Positions 31,803-44,159 of a stretch of DNA of 64,000 nt are shown piece after piece. Source of the DNA: Cervus elaphus. Taxonomy: Eukaryota; Chordata; Mammalia; Artiodactyla; Cervidae. The number at the start of each line of letters is the position of its first letter. Position 1 is the first letter of the stretch. Under the pieces are notes generated by a model, which had not been told where the DNA came from, ran no database searches, and saw only the letters and a program-made list of their open reading frames with translations. The stretch spans positions 37,344,001 through 37,408,000 of the forward strand of contig NC_057831.1 of assembly GCF_910594005.1 (NCBI RefSeq), written 5' to 3'. The position numbers and the translations under genes are program-made.

Positions 31803-32977
31803 CAAAGGGTAAGTGGCATGGCAGGGGTCTGAACTGATTACTATGCAATGTGTTGAGAGATAAAATGATGATACAGTGTAAACAAATGAGGACCCAATGA
31901 ATTCTGCTTGGATGAGGATGAACGAGAGCTCTGCTAACGAGATGACACATCTTCTATGTGTCATCCCACAACTTGGTGCCCATATAAATATTACCTCTGA
32001 TTGTCCTTTCACATAAATATGACCCATGATACTGCAGTCATTACCCAGAAACTGAAAGTAATACATGAACAAGGATTCATTCCAATGTTTCTTTTACAAA
32101 ATAACATTGTCTTAACAACATTCCTACTCTCCAGGGCTGGGACGTTCCATTCAAGTTATGGTTTGTCTCAGAAATTCTAAATATCCGGTGCTAGTGATTC
32201 ATTGCTTACACTGACATTTTTAAAGAACTAGTAGACTTGGTAATATGTTAAAATCCACATGTTGATCTTTGTACCTCAGACAGTGTGGATAAGAGGAGAG
32301 GGTACTTTCTGAACAAAATGTTTTCCTGCAAGTAGTTCTTCTTTTATGTATTATCCTAAAGATAAGAGTAGACTGGACTAGAAATGTTAGTTCAACTATC
32401 ATTTCATTGGCATGATTCTTTAACAGAACTCCCCATGAGAAAATTTCAACAGAACAAGGAAGTATGATTCATTTCTTTCTCAAACATTTATCAGTGACTG
32501 TGTTTTTATACATGTTTGCTAACAACTGCTTTTATACATGTTTGCTAATACATGTGGCAGAATTCTTCTGAACATTTCCAACATACCACTGCAGAGTGAA
32601 GCTGTAGGAATGAGGACACATAGATTGATTCCCCCTCTAAATGTATCTGATAAACTGTGGGGAAAGCCAAAGAAGGATGTTGAGCAGAGTGGTGACATGC
32701 TCAGACTTGCATTTTAAATTCTCCTTTAGTGTAACATTTATTAATTTTTGAAAATTTAAAAAATATTCAGCAATAATTAGCATACAGGCTTCCGACTCTT
32801 CATATAAATAATCATCCTCTTCTAGGAGAAAACCTAACTGAAAAACAATACAGATCGCCTTGCTTCCATGGTTGCCCAGCTTTCCTCCATAGGCATTTCC
32901 CACCACAATCTCCTCTCTCACATCCCCTTGATGTGTCTCTCCACAGTCAACAGCAACCCTTGCCCTGCGATTGCTCC
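31803..32977. other. Intergenic, with a 19 bp direct repeat at 32504-32548
   Basis: TTTTATACATGTTTGCTAA occurs twice (32504-32522 and 32530-32548), a local duplication. Nothing else was recognised. Confidence 0.5.
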
Positions 32978-33647
32978 ACAATATGAGAAAATTTTTGAAG
33001 AGATTATGGTTGAAAATTTCCCCAACATGGAAAAGGAAATAGTCAATCAAGTCCAAGAGGCACAAAAAGTCCCATACAGGATAAACCCAAGGAGAAACAT
33101 GCCGAGACACATACTAATCAAACTAACAAAGACTGAACACAAAAGATAATACTAAAAGCAGCAAGGGAGAAGCAACAAGTAACATACAATGGAAACACCA
33201 TACGCTTAACAGCTGATCTTTCAGCAGAAACTCTGCAGGCCAGAAGGGAATGGCAGGATATATTTACAGTACTGAAAGGGAAAACTCTACAACCAAGATT
33301 ACTGTACCCAGCAAGGATATCATTCAAAATTGATGGAGAAATAAAAAACTTTTCAGACAAGCAAACGTTAAGAGAATTCAGTACCACCAAACCAGCTTTA
33401 CAACAAATGTTAAAGGGACTTCTATAGTCAAGAAATACAAGGAAAACAAAAAAAGATCTTCAGAATCAACCCCAAACAATCAAGAAAATGGCAATAAGAA
33501 CATATATATCAATAATTATTATAAATGTAAATGGATTAAATGCTCTAACCAAAAGACACAGACTGGCTGAATGGATACAGAACCAAGACCCATAAATGCT
33601 GTCTACAAGAAACCCACTTCAGACCTCAGGACACATGGAGACTGAAA

Positions 33648-34214
33648 GTGAGAGGATGGAAAACTATATTCCATGCAGATGGGAAGCAAAAGAAAGCTGG
33701 AATAGCAATCTTCATATCAGACAAAATAGACCTTAAAATAAATATTACAAGAGATAAGGAAGGACGCTACATAATGATCAAGGGATCAATCCAAGAGGAA
33801 GACCTAACAATTGTAAATATCTATGCACCCAACCTAGGAGCACCACAATACATAAGACAAACACTAACAGTTATAAAAAGAGAAATGGACAGTAACACAA
33901 TAATAATAGGAGACTTCAACACTCCACTCACACCAATGGACAGATCATCAAAAGAGAAAATTGACAAGGAAACACAAGTCTTAAATGATACATTGGATGA
34001 AATGGATCTCATTGATTTCTTCAGAACATTTGATCCAAATTCAGAAGAATACACCTTCTTCTCAAGCACACATGGAACATTTTCCAGAATAGACCACATC
34101 TTGGGTCACAAATCAAACCTCAGTAAATTTAAGAAAATTGAAATCATATCAAGCATCTTCTCCAACCACAATGCTGAGACTAGATATCAATTACAAGAAA
34201 AAAAAAAACTGTAA
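33648..34214 (+). pseudogene. L1 ORF2 endonuclease domain remnant
   Basis: A 188-codon open stretch of the L1 ORF2 apurinic-type endonuclease. Visible motifs are VNIYAPN (residues about 55-61), GDFNTPLTP (about 92-100) with the conserved Asp and Asn, and RIDHILGHK (about 146-154). Near the end the usual SDH catalytic motif reads SNH, so a key Asp is replaced, and the frame breaks soon after. The first part of the domain lies in other frames upstream. Inactive in cleavage by inference. Confidence 0.88.
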
Positions 34215-35345
34215 GAAACACAAATACATGGAGATTAAACAACGTGTTTCTAAATAACCAACAGGTTACTGAAGAAATCCAAAGGGGAATCAAAAAATTT
34301 CTAGAAACAAATGACAATGAAAACACAACAACTCAAAACCTATGGGATGCACCAAAAGCAGTTCTGAGAGGGAAGTTTATAGCAATACAATCCTACCTCA
34401 AGAAACAAGAAAAACATTGAATAGACAACTGAACTTTGCACCTAAAACAACTGGAAAAAGAACAAAAAATCCCCAAAATTAGTAGAAGGAAGGAAATCAT
34501 AAAGATCTGAGCAGAAATAAATGAAAAAGAAGTGAAAGAAACAATCGTAAAGATTAATAAAACTAAAAGCTGGTTCTTTGAGAAGATAAACAAAATTGAC
34601 AAGCCTTTAGCCAGACTCATCCAGGAAAAGAGAGAGAAGAATCAAATCAACAAAATTAGAAATGAAAAAGGAGAGGTTACAACAGACAATGCAGAAATAC
34701 TAAGGATTATAAGAGACTATTATGAACAACTATATGGCAATAAAATAGATAACCTGGAAGAATTGGACAGATTCTTAGAAAAGTTCAATCTCCCAAGACT
34801 GAACCAGGAAGAAATACAAATTATGAACAACCCAATCACAAGCATTTAAATTGAAGCTGTGATAAAAAAAAAAATCTCCCAAAAAACAAAAGCCCAAGCC
34901 CAGATGACTTCACAGGAGAATTCTATCAAACATTTAGAGAAGCACTAATGCCTATCCTTCTAAAACTCTTTCAAAAAATTGCAGAGGAAGGAATACTTCC
35001 AAACTCATTCTATGACGCCACCATAACCCTGCTACAAAAACCAGACAAAGATAACACACACACACACACACAAAACTGCAGGCCAATATCACTGATGAGC
35101 ATAGATGCAAAAATCCTCAACAAAATTTTAGCAAACAGAATTTTGCAGCACATCAAAAAGCTCATACACCATGATCAAGTTGGGTTTATTCCAGGGATGT
35201 AAGGATTCTTCAATACACACAAATCAATCAATGTGATACACCATATTAACAGACTGAAAGATAAAAACCATATGATCATCTCAACAGATGCAGAAAAAGC
35301 CTTTGACAAAATCCAGCACTGATGTATGATTAAAGCTGTTAAAAA

Positions 35346-35639
35346 ATGGCCATAGAAGGAACGTACCTCAACATAGTAAAGGCCATATATGATAAGCCTA
35401 TGGCAAACATTATTCTCAGTGGTGAAAAACTGAAAGCATTCCCCCTAAGATCAGGAACAAGACAAGGGTGTCCACTTTCACCACTATTATTCAACATAGT
35501 TCTGGAAGTCCTAGCTCTAGCAATCATAGAAGAAAAAGAAATAAAAGGAATCTATATTGGAAAAGAAGTAAAGCTCTCATTATTTGCAGATGACATGATA
35601 CTGTACATCAGTTCAGTTCAGTCGCTGAGCCATGTCTGA
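35346..35639 (+). pseudogene. L1 ORF2 reverse transcriptase core remnant
   Basis: An open stretch of 97 codons with SGTRQGCPLSPLLFNIVLE (residues about 36-54) and the catalytic FADDMILYI (about 79-87). Directly after FADDMILY the frame runs into the inserted BovB-derived sequence, which ends the protein. The continuation of the reverse transcriptase resumes after 35972. Confidence 0.9.
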
Positions 35640-35971
35640 CTCTTTGCGACCCTATGAATCACAGCACACCAGGCCTCCCTGTCCATCACCAACTCCCGGA
35701 GTTTACTCAAACTCATGTCCATCGAGTTGGTGATGCCATCCAGCCATCTCATCCTCTGTCGTCCCCTTCTCCTCCTGCCCCCAATCCCTCCAGCATCAAG
35801 GTCTTTTCCAGTGAGTCAACTCTTCGCATGAGGTGGCCAAAGTATTGGAGTTTCAGCTTCAGCATCAGTCCTTCCAATGAACACCCAGGACTGATCTCCT
35901 TCAGGATGGACTGGTTGGATCTCCTTGCAGTCCAAGGGATTCTCAAGAGTCTTCTCCAACACAACAGTTCA
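35608..35971 (-). mobile_element. BovB-derived insertion (ART2A-like) in L1 ORF2
   Basis: Reverse-oriented BovB 3' piece: its 3' end CAGTTCAGTTCAGTCGCTGA is at the left, and its truncated 5' end near 35965. L1 sequence reads through when it is removed. A short ACAT on both sides may be the target duplication. Its presence dates the L1 as older than this BovB insertion. Confidence 0.9.
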
Positions 35972-36212
35972 ACATAGACGACCCTAAAAATAGTGTCAGA
36001 AAATTACTACAGCTAATCAGTGAATTTAACAAAGTTTCAGGATACAAAATCAATACACAGAAATCACTTGTGTTTCTATATGCTAACAATGAAAAATCAG
36101 AGAATTTAAGGAATCAATCCCCTTTACCATTGCAACAAAAAGAATTAAATATCTAGGAATAAACTTACCTAAGGAGACAAAAGAACTGTACACAGAAAAC
36201 TATAAGACACTA

Positions 36213-37495
36213 ATGAAAAAAATCAAAGAAGACTTAAACAGATGGAAAGATATTCCATGTTCCTGGGTAGGAAGAATCAATACTGTGAAAATGGCTATAG
36301 TACCAAATGCAATCTACAGATTCAGTGTGATCCCTATCAAATTACCAATGACATTTTTCACAGAACTAGAACAAAAACTTTTACAACTCATATGGAAACA
36401 CAAAAGACCTGGAATAGTCAAAGCAGTCTTGAGAAAGAAGAATGGAACTGTAGGAATCAACCTTCCTGACTTCAGATTATAATACAAAGCTACAGTCATC
36501 AAGACAGTATGGTACTGGCATAAATACAGAAATATAGGCCAATGGAACAAGATAGAAAGCCCAGAATTAAACCCATGCACCTATGGGACCTTATTTTTGA
36601 CAAAGGAGGCAAAAATATACACTGGGGCAAAAACAGCCTCTTAATTAAATGGTGCTTGGGAAACTGTACAGCTATATGTAAAAGAATGAAATTAGGACAC
36701 TTCCTAACACCATACACAAAGATAAACTCAAAACGGATTAAAGACCCAAATGTAAGATCAGAAACTATAAAACTCTTAGAGGAAAACATAGGCAAAACAC
36801 TTAATGACATAAATCAAAGCAATATTTTCTATGACCCACCTCCTAGAGTAACAGAAATAAAAGCAAAAGTAAACAAGTGGGACCTGATTAAACTTAAAAT
36901 CTTTTGCACAGCAAAGGAAACTATAAGCCAGGTGGAAAGACAACCCTCAGAAGGGGAGGAAATAATAGCAAATGAAACAACTGACAAAGGGTTAATTTCC
37001 TAAATATACAAGCAACTCATACAACTCAATACCAGAAAGACAAACAACCCAATCAAAAAGTGGGAAAAAGACCTGAATAGACATTTCTCCAAAGAAGATG
37101 TACAGGTGACTAACAAACACATGAAAAGATGCTCAACATTGCTCATTATTAGAGAAATGCAAATCAAAACTACAATGAGTTATCACCTCACACCGGTCAG
37201 AATGACCATCATCAAAAAGTCTACAAATAATAAATGCTGGAGAGGGTGTGGAGAAAAGGGAACACTCTTGCACTGTTGGTGGGAATGTAAATTGATACAG
37301 CTACTGTGGAAGATGATATGGAGATTCCTTAAAAAACTAGGAATAAAACCACCATATGACCCAGCAATTCCACTCCTAGGCATATACCCTGAGGAAACCA
37401 AAATTGAAAAAGACACATGTATCCCACTGTTCATTGAAGCACTATTTACAATAGCTAGAAGATGGAAGCAGCCTAGATGTCCACTGACAAATTAG
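36213..37495 (+). pseudogene. L1 ORF2 C-terminal remnants
   Basis: Three successive open stretches in different frames, 36213-36482, 36542-37003 and 37106-37495. They carry WVGRINTVKMAI and KKNGTVGINLPDFRL, then the DPPPRVTEIKAK segment, then the CWRGCGEKGTLLHCWWECK zinc-knuckle-like Cys-rich segment typical of the L1 ORF2 C-terminus. Frame breaks between them make it a pseudogene. Confidence 0.9.
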
Positions 37496-38034
37496 TGGAT
37501 AAAGAAGTTGCGGTACATATACACAATGAAATATTACTCATCCATAAAAAGGAACACTTTCATGTCAGTTCTAATCAGGTGCGTGAACCTAGAACCTAAT
37601 ATACAGAGTGAAGTAAGTCAGAAAGAGAAAAATAAATGTTGTCTTCTTAAGTATATATATGGAATTTAGAAAAATGGTATTGAAGAATTTATTTACAGGG
37701 CAACAGTGGAGAAACAGACATAGAGAATAGACTTATGCACATGGGGAGAGGAGAGGGTGAGATGTATGGAAAGAGTAACATGGAAACTTACATTACCATA
37801 TGTAAAATAGATAGCCAATGGGAATTTGCTGTTTGGCTCAGGGGGCTCTGTATCAACCTAGAGGGGTGGGATGGGGAGGGAGATGGGAGGGAGCTTCAAA
37901 AGGGAGAGGATATTTGTATACCTTTGGCTGATTCATGTTGACATTTGACAGAAAACAACAAAATTCTTTAAAGCAATTATCCTTGAATAAGAAATAAATT
38001 AATTAAAAAAAAAACCCAAAGTATGAGTAATATG

Positions 38035-38345
38035 GTGGTATGGATGATAGAATGTGGCTGTATTTGAAGACAAGGTTTTTAAAAGAGGTAGCTAAGTTAA
38101 ATGAGGGCATTTGAGTAGGCCCTAAGCTGATATGACTGGAGTCTTTATAAACAGAGGTGATTAGGACATGGACACAGATAGAGGCAAGACCATGTGAGGA
38201 CTCAGAGAGAAGGTGGTCAACTGCAAGTTAAGAAGAGAGGCCTCAGAGGCGATAACTCTGCCAGAAACTTGACCGCGGACTTCTGTTCTCCAGATCCATG
38301 AGACAATGCATTTCTGTTGTTTACATCACCCAGTATGGGGGTGGC
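38035..38345 (+). repeat. MLT1-like LTR
   Basis: Plus-strand MaLR LTR: GGGCATTTGAGTAGGCCCTA near 38105, GGAGTCTTTATAAACAGAGG near 38139, ACCATGTGAGGACTCAGAGA near 38189 and TTTCTGTTGTTTACATCACC near 38311. Confidence 0.8.
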
Positions 38346-38359
38346 TAGCCAACACCTAT

Positions 38360-38500
38360 CTCAACAAAGAAATCATTATTATCCTCATTTCACGCATGAA
38401 GAAACAGAGGCACAGGGAGGTTAAATATTAGCCCAAGGCCATTAGGGGGATGGGATACTTGAATCTGAGCCCTTCACCAGTGTTCTACTTCCTTTCTGAT
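38360..38500 (-). repeat. MIR SINE
   Basis: Reverse MIR: GAAGAAACAGAGGCACAGGG near 38399, then GGTTAAATATTAGCCCAAGG, and the GAATCTGAGCCCTTCACCAG end. Confidence 0.85.
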
Positions 38501-40225
38501 TGGACATTCTTGTCTCTGGGCAGGACTTGTTTTCTAACATATTAGAGCTTGACTGGGGAGTTGAACTGCTTTTTCAAAATTTGGATACTCCTTAATGTCT
38601 ACAACTCTAGCTCTTTTCTTTGTGGCTAGTTAATTTCTCCAGAGAGGAGTCCTTTAGTCACCTACATGGTAGATACATTTCTGGCTCCCAGCATTTGAAA
38701 CTAGGGTCAGGAATAATGGGGAGAAGGCAATGAAAATCTAAGCAGATTTCACTTAATCTCACTTTCAGCCTCAAGTCTCTGCATACTCGTTGAAGCCAGT
38801 GTTTCCAATCTGAAGCTTTTCTGATTGAATGTCTGCAGGAAATTTACTTTTGGTCTACATGGTGCAGTGTAGGTGGTAGGGATAAGGAGGAATAGTTGCC
38901 CTGATCAACAAAGTGGAGAAAATTACCTGGCTTTAAACTGGTCTCCTGCTATCAACCTCACACCTTATCCCACCATCAATAACCAGTGCCCTGAGCCCTT
39001 CTTATCCTGGCAGGACTGTTACACTTCCTCCTTTGGATGCCACTCCTGTATCAGCCATTTCAGTTGTTACCACTCCTTCTACTTCCCTTCTTCTAATGGG
39101 TCAGCATCTTTGGTTCAGCCTTATTTCATCTTCTATTTTCTCTCTCTGAATTTACAAGTTTTGGTATTTTTATGGTCATTGTAGTGAGTTTGGGAAGAGA
39201 AAGATGTCTTTAATCTGATATATTTTACTAGATCTTCTAATACTGTTCTGTGAAGATGTTCAAGTACCAGGTTTGGTTTCACTTGTACATCCTTGTGCTG
39301 TTGACTTGATTAAATTGGTTATGTTAGATAGGAGGTACCTACAAGTGGATGTCTTTTGCTTTAATTTAGACTTGCCCTGCCTGTGTGCAACTAGGATGGA
39401 TCATACATGTCTGTTCTTAGAAGAACACAGACATGATCCTGAAGAAAGTAGCGAGCTCTTTCTTAAAGGAGTGCTATTCTCGTCAAGTACATTGCCTTGA
39501 CCAGCCTTACCCAACCCATAACATTACTTGACTTCCTTTTAGTAAGTCTTTTCAAGTAAAACAAATAAACAAACTAATCAGTCAGGTCTTTTCAGGTTGA
39601 TGACAGATAGGTAGGAAGAAGGACTCCCAACTCATTTACTGTCCCTTCCCCTACCACATAGACACATGAGTTTGATTACATTTTTAATTTATGTAACAAC
39701 AGGAATCAGAAATTATGAGAGTAGTGTGGTTGGAGATGGAGAATGGGAGCAAACAAGTTAGCATTTCTTGGTGCAGTAACTGTGGGCCTATGCAGTCCTT
39801 TCTGGGGAGATGATGAATTGCAGGCAACTGTCAGTGACAAAGCAGGATATGGTCACCCTGAAACTAGAAACTGAAATTTTGCTCCGTATTGTTTTTTAAT
39901 CTCAGAGGATTCCATCATCGATTCAGAAGTAAAATCTATGTGTTTTCATTTTAATCATAAAGTATTTGCTAACATGGAGTTACTGTAGGTCTTACATCAA
40001 GCTTGAATTCACATTGCTATTCATGGGGAGAAAGCAGAACCCCCACCTAAAAACTAATCAGCTATGACTATTACCACTGAAGTCTTCTTTCTTTGCAAAG
40101 GAACTGTCCCCAAACCTACAACACACTGTTCTTGCCAACAAGAGTACTACAGAGAAGATAAATTCTGAAAAGAAGAAAGTATCCTTTATCCATCTATTTA
40201 AGATACATTTTATATTGTTAGTACC
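38501..40225. other. Intergenic, nothing recognised
   Basis: No nameable repeat. A 103-codon frame at 38873-39184 has no recognisable family and lacks protein-like composition. Confidence 0.45.
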
Positions 40226-40889
40226 AGTGCAGCAATACGTGAAGCATGAACTTCCAGATGTTCAAGCTGGTTTTAGGAAAGGCAGAGGAACCAGAGATCA
40301 AATTGCCAACATCCAATGGATCATTGAAAAAGCAAGAGAGGTCCAGAAAAACATCTATTTCTGTTTTATTGACTATGCCAAAGCCTTCGACTGTGTGGAT
40401 CACAATAAACTGTGGAAAATTCTGAAAGAGATGGGAATACCAGACCACCTGACCTGCCTCTTGAGAAACCTGTATGCAGGTCAGGAAGCAACAGTTAGAT
40501 CTGGACATGGAACAACAGACTGGTTCCAAATAGGAAAAGGAGTATGTCAAGGCTGTATATTGTCACCCTGCTTATTTAACTTATATGCAGAGTACATCAT
40601 GAGAAACGCTGGGCTGGAGGAAGCACAAGCTGGAATCAAGATTGCCAGGAGAAATATCAATAACCTCAGATATGCAGATGACACCTCCCTTATGGCAGAA
40701 AGCGAAGAAGAACTAAAGAGCCTCTTGATGAAAGTGAAAGAGGAGAGTGAAAAAGTTGGCTTAAAACTCGATATTCATAAAACTAAGATCATGGCATCCA
40801 GTCCTATCACTTCATGGCAGATAGATGGGGAAACAGTGGAAACACTGGCTGACTATTTTTCTGGGCTCCCAAATCACTGCATATGGTGA
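40215..40889 (+). pseudogene. BovB reverse transcriptase, open core fragment
   Basis: A 224-codon open frame. The first few residues come from flanking DNA; RTE homology starts at about residue 6 (QQYVKHELPDVQAGF). Reverse-transcriptase motifs follow in order: FIDYAKAFDCVDHNK with the first catalytic Asp (residue 53), GVCQGCILSPCLFNLY (about 113-128) and RYADDTSLM with the YADD pair (residues 153-156). All three catalytic Asp are present. The frame is lost near residue 210 by an indel, and the upstream endonuclease is missing, so the element cannot be autonomous. Confidence 0.9.
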
Positions 40890-41447
40890 TTGCAGCAATG
40901 AAATTAAAAGACTCTCCTTGGAAAGAAAGTTATGACCAACCTAGACAGCATATTAAAAAGCAGAGACATTACTTTGCCAACAAAGGTCTGCCTAGTCAAG
41001 GCTATGGATTTTCCAGTGGTCATGTATGGATGTGAGAGTTGGACTATAAAGAGGGCTGAGCTCCAAAGAATTGATGCTTTTGAACTGTGGTCCTGGAGAA
41101 GACTCTTGAGAGTCTCTTGGACTGCAAGGAGATCCAACCAGTCCATCCTAAAGGAGATTAGTCCTGGGTGTTCCTTGGAATGACTGATGTTGAAGCTGAA
41201 ACTCCAATACGTTGGCCACCTGATGCGAAGAGCTGACTCATGTGCAAAGATCCTGATGCTGGGAACGATTGAGGGCAGGAGGAGAAGGGAACGACCGAGG
41301 ATGAGATGGTTGGATGGCCTCATTGACTTGATGGACATGGGTTTGGGTGGACTCCGGGAGCTGGTGATGGACAGGGAGGCCTGGCGTGCTGCGGTTCATG
41401 GGGTTGCAAAGAGTCAGACACGACTGAGTGACTGAACTGAACTGAAA
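40226..41447 (+). mobile_element. BovB (RTE) LINE with open reverse-transcriptase core
   Basis: About 1.2 kb of BovB from the start of the reverse-transcriptase fingers to the 3' end (ACTGAACTGAACTGAAAC). The front part is open (see next entry). After 40850 the frame shifts, and open stretches at 40932-41183 and 41187-41435 carry PVVMYGCESWTIKR and MRWLDGLIDLMDMG. Less diverged than the copy at 19.9 kb. Confidence 0.95.
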
Positions 41448-44159
41448 CTTTGAGGATCTCATTTCTCGGTCAGCAAGCTAAGAGTGAGGCATCTGGTGCT
41501 GGTTCTAGTACGTTTCACTAATTTTAGGTTCACTTAGGACACTACTTAATTAAAGCAATCATAGAAGAGCTCTCATGGGTCATATTTTATCTGTTTGCTC
41601 AGTTGCCTTGTTGATAGTAGATTTGGAAGCTCCTCTCCCAGTGCTTCCCGTTGGGCTGTTTCTAGTGGTACTCTTTCACTTGCAACTTTTAAGGGCATAT
41701 AAATTCTCCCAAATTTTGGCTGAAGGAAGGAAAGGAAGCTTTAAAACATTGACTGTGAATCCTGAGAGAAATCACTTTCTTATACTTGCTTATTGTGGCT
41801 CTAAGGCTGTGGTGTCCCAGGAGGCAAACATGGACTACTCTTTGCAAAAGCTGTAGAGGTACATGTTAGAAACAAACACCTCTTAGAGTTATCCAGCACT
41901 GGACCTCTAACTTCTCTGGACAACATCCTAGAGAACACTATTTCCAAGTGTTTTGAACATTCATGATCTAGAGAGACACCGGAGTATAGTATTTTAGTTA
42001 AATTTAAAAAAATCTTGGCACTCATAGACCCAAAAAGCAGTGACCTACCATACAGTGTACCATGTATGAGTTCATGTTGATGAAAAAAACCTTCACCTGT
42101 TATTTTGATGAATGATGTTTCCAGATCCTATTACATCATTATTGGGCCACAAGTAGAAAAGTGAGAACAAATGGGAATAAATTATAAAAATATGTATACA
42201 GAAGCTTCTGGGGGGCATTTTGAGTCTTTTCCCTTTAAACCCCTGAGCATCCCAGCTTGTACCATATAATGACCTAGATGCCAATATTTCTTCTTTTTTC
42301 CTTTGTGGAATGTCATGGTTCTTGAATTGATAATGGCCATGATTTAAATGTTCTTGGTTTCCACGAGTATCTTGCAGCAGGATTTAAAAAGTATTTTATG
42401 GAGTTATTTTTGGGATGATTCTGCAGTTTTTTGTATGCTTAAGTATTCATTGGTCTGGAACCAAAAATAAAAATTCTCTAGGGATTTACATCATTACAAA
42501 AAAAAATTCTCTAGGGATTTGCATCATTTCAAACCCTAAGAAGAGAGTGTGAACAGACAGGTAGATTTCATGTATAACATCTATTGAGTTAAATAAGGTG
42601 CCATTAGTTTTGCCAACTGGAAAGGAACCATTGACTTTGTCAAAAAGATGTAATTCTTGGGTGCTTTTAAGGGTGTTTTTAAAATCCAATAAAACATAGC
42701 TTCCAACTTTGGGCTGAGAATTCTCTTGCTAGATTTTTAGCCATTATGCAACTGGCAAGAGGCAAGCAGAGAATGCTTTCTTTGTGCTGGAGCTAGAATA
42801 ATGCAGAAAGCCACAGACCTTGGGCAAATTACTTCTCAAAGTGTGTAGACAGGTCTGCCTTTAATTAAGTCTGTCCTGATGGAGTGAGCTACATTGTTTT
42901 TATAGCAAGGGTGATTTAAAAAATATTCCTTGTGAAAATATTATACAAAATATTTTAGTTTTAGTTCTTTTTAAAATAAGATTTTTTGATCCAAGGGATG
43001 TGAGCAGCAGGGGATCAACCTTTCCTTTGAATACAGTGTTCCAATAGTAGTGGTTCTTAAACTGTATTTAAAATTGGTATGTTGATATGAGTGTTAAGAC
43101 TATTATGAAAAGACTTGAGAAGAAGCAGCATGAAAGCAAGAGTGACAGACAAAGAGAAGGAAAACAAAGGGTTGTCCCATTGTCATTAACTCACTTCTGC
43201 ATTATCATCCATGGGTTTACACACATTGTCGGAGTATGGTTAGGAGTCTGCTTTCTGTGTATTTTTATATCAAGATGTCAACATACTTTACATTCAGACA
43301 AAATACCTGTAAGAATCTTACTGAATATGTGCAATCTGTCTGAGCTGCAGGTTGCCAGAGTTATGTGATATCCAAATCCAAGAATTTTTCATGGACCTTT
43401 TTTCCTTGTCTCTTAGGACTACACAAGACTTGGCCTCTGGTTTGAGTCCATTCTAGTTACCATGGATGTGCTCTGTGCCTGAGATTTTACCCTCATTCCC
43501 AGATGGGAAATTCCACTGGCTTGGCCGTCCACACCCTTACTGCATGATGTGCGGGTGCTGAGTGGCTTAATTCCAGATCCATGCTGCCACTGCATTCAGA
43601 GGTCTGGCAATTCCCAAGGGTGCTGCCCTGGATAAAATACAGAATTCTGCTTCTTATGGAAACCACCACTTAACCATCCTTTTAAACTCAAGGAAACCAA
43701 CTGTCTCCTGGAGTAAGATCAGACCTCCCTTTGACCTCAAAGTCCAAGATCTCCACCAACCACTAATAGGGCAATTTACTTTCTTACTACTCTAGGCCTG
43801 AACTTACAACATATTAACACCTACCTGGGCAAGAGATCCCAGCATTCATGAAAAAGAGGCCAGGTATTATTTCTATTTGAGGAAATGACCTTTTCATGCT
43901 TTTGCTAGTAAGTCCATTTAGCAGTGGGGGAAATTCATAAAGATTTTGTTTTATATTTTACCATTTATTAATGGCTGTAGATCATCACAGATGTAAGAAG
44001 ATGATAATGTGGTTGCAATTGCAATTCTGGGTGGTATATCTTCACTCAAGCAAGAAATGAGCATAGTCCCCTGCCTGGTACATAGCTGTTGACCTAGTAA
44101 ATGCTTTTTGGCATCTCTATCAGCTAAATTCGTAAGGTGTACTTTGCTTTCTAGTAGCA
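41448..44159. other. Intergenic, with a 33 bp tandem duplication at 42469-42533
   Basis: The duplication has two near-identical copies with TTCTCTAGGGATTT at 42474 and 42507. Sequence from about 43380 on may already be part of the ERVL insertion (5' end or LTR), but I could not confirm it. No gene was seen. Confidence 0.45.

Larger units (their letters stand above)
32978..38015 (+). mobile_element. L1, 5'-truncated, about 5 kb, degraded
   Basis: Covers the second half of ORF1, all of ORF2 and the 3' UTR with an A-rich tail, but lacks the 5' UTR and ORF1 start. ORF1 remnant: VPYRINPRRNMPRHILIKL (near 33070), then the TADLSAETLQARREWQ region in another frame. ORF2 remnant: endonuclease 33488-34214, reverse transcriptase about 34850-35639 and 35980 onward, C-terminal region to about 37500. 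Many frame breaks. A BovB-derived piece splits it at 35608-35971. Confidence 0.96.

Noticed and set aside
31641..32072. 143-codon minus-strand ORF
   Set aside because: Its C-terminal part is translated Bov-tA sequence and the rest has no recognisable features.
32637..33110. 157-codon minus-strand ORF
   Set aside because: Its right part is antisense to the L1 ORF1 remnant starting near 32978; no protein family recognised in the rest.
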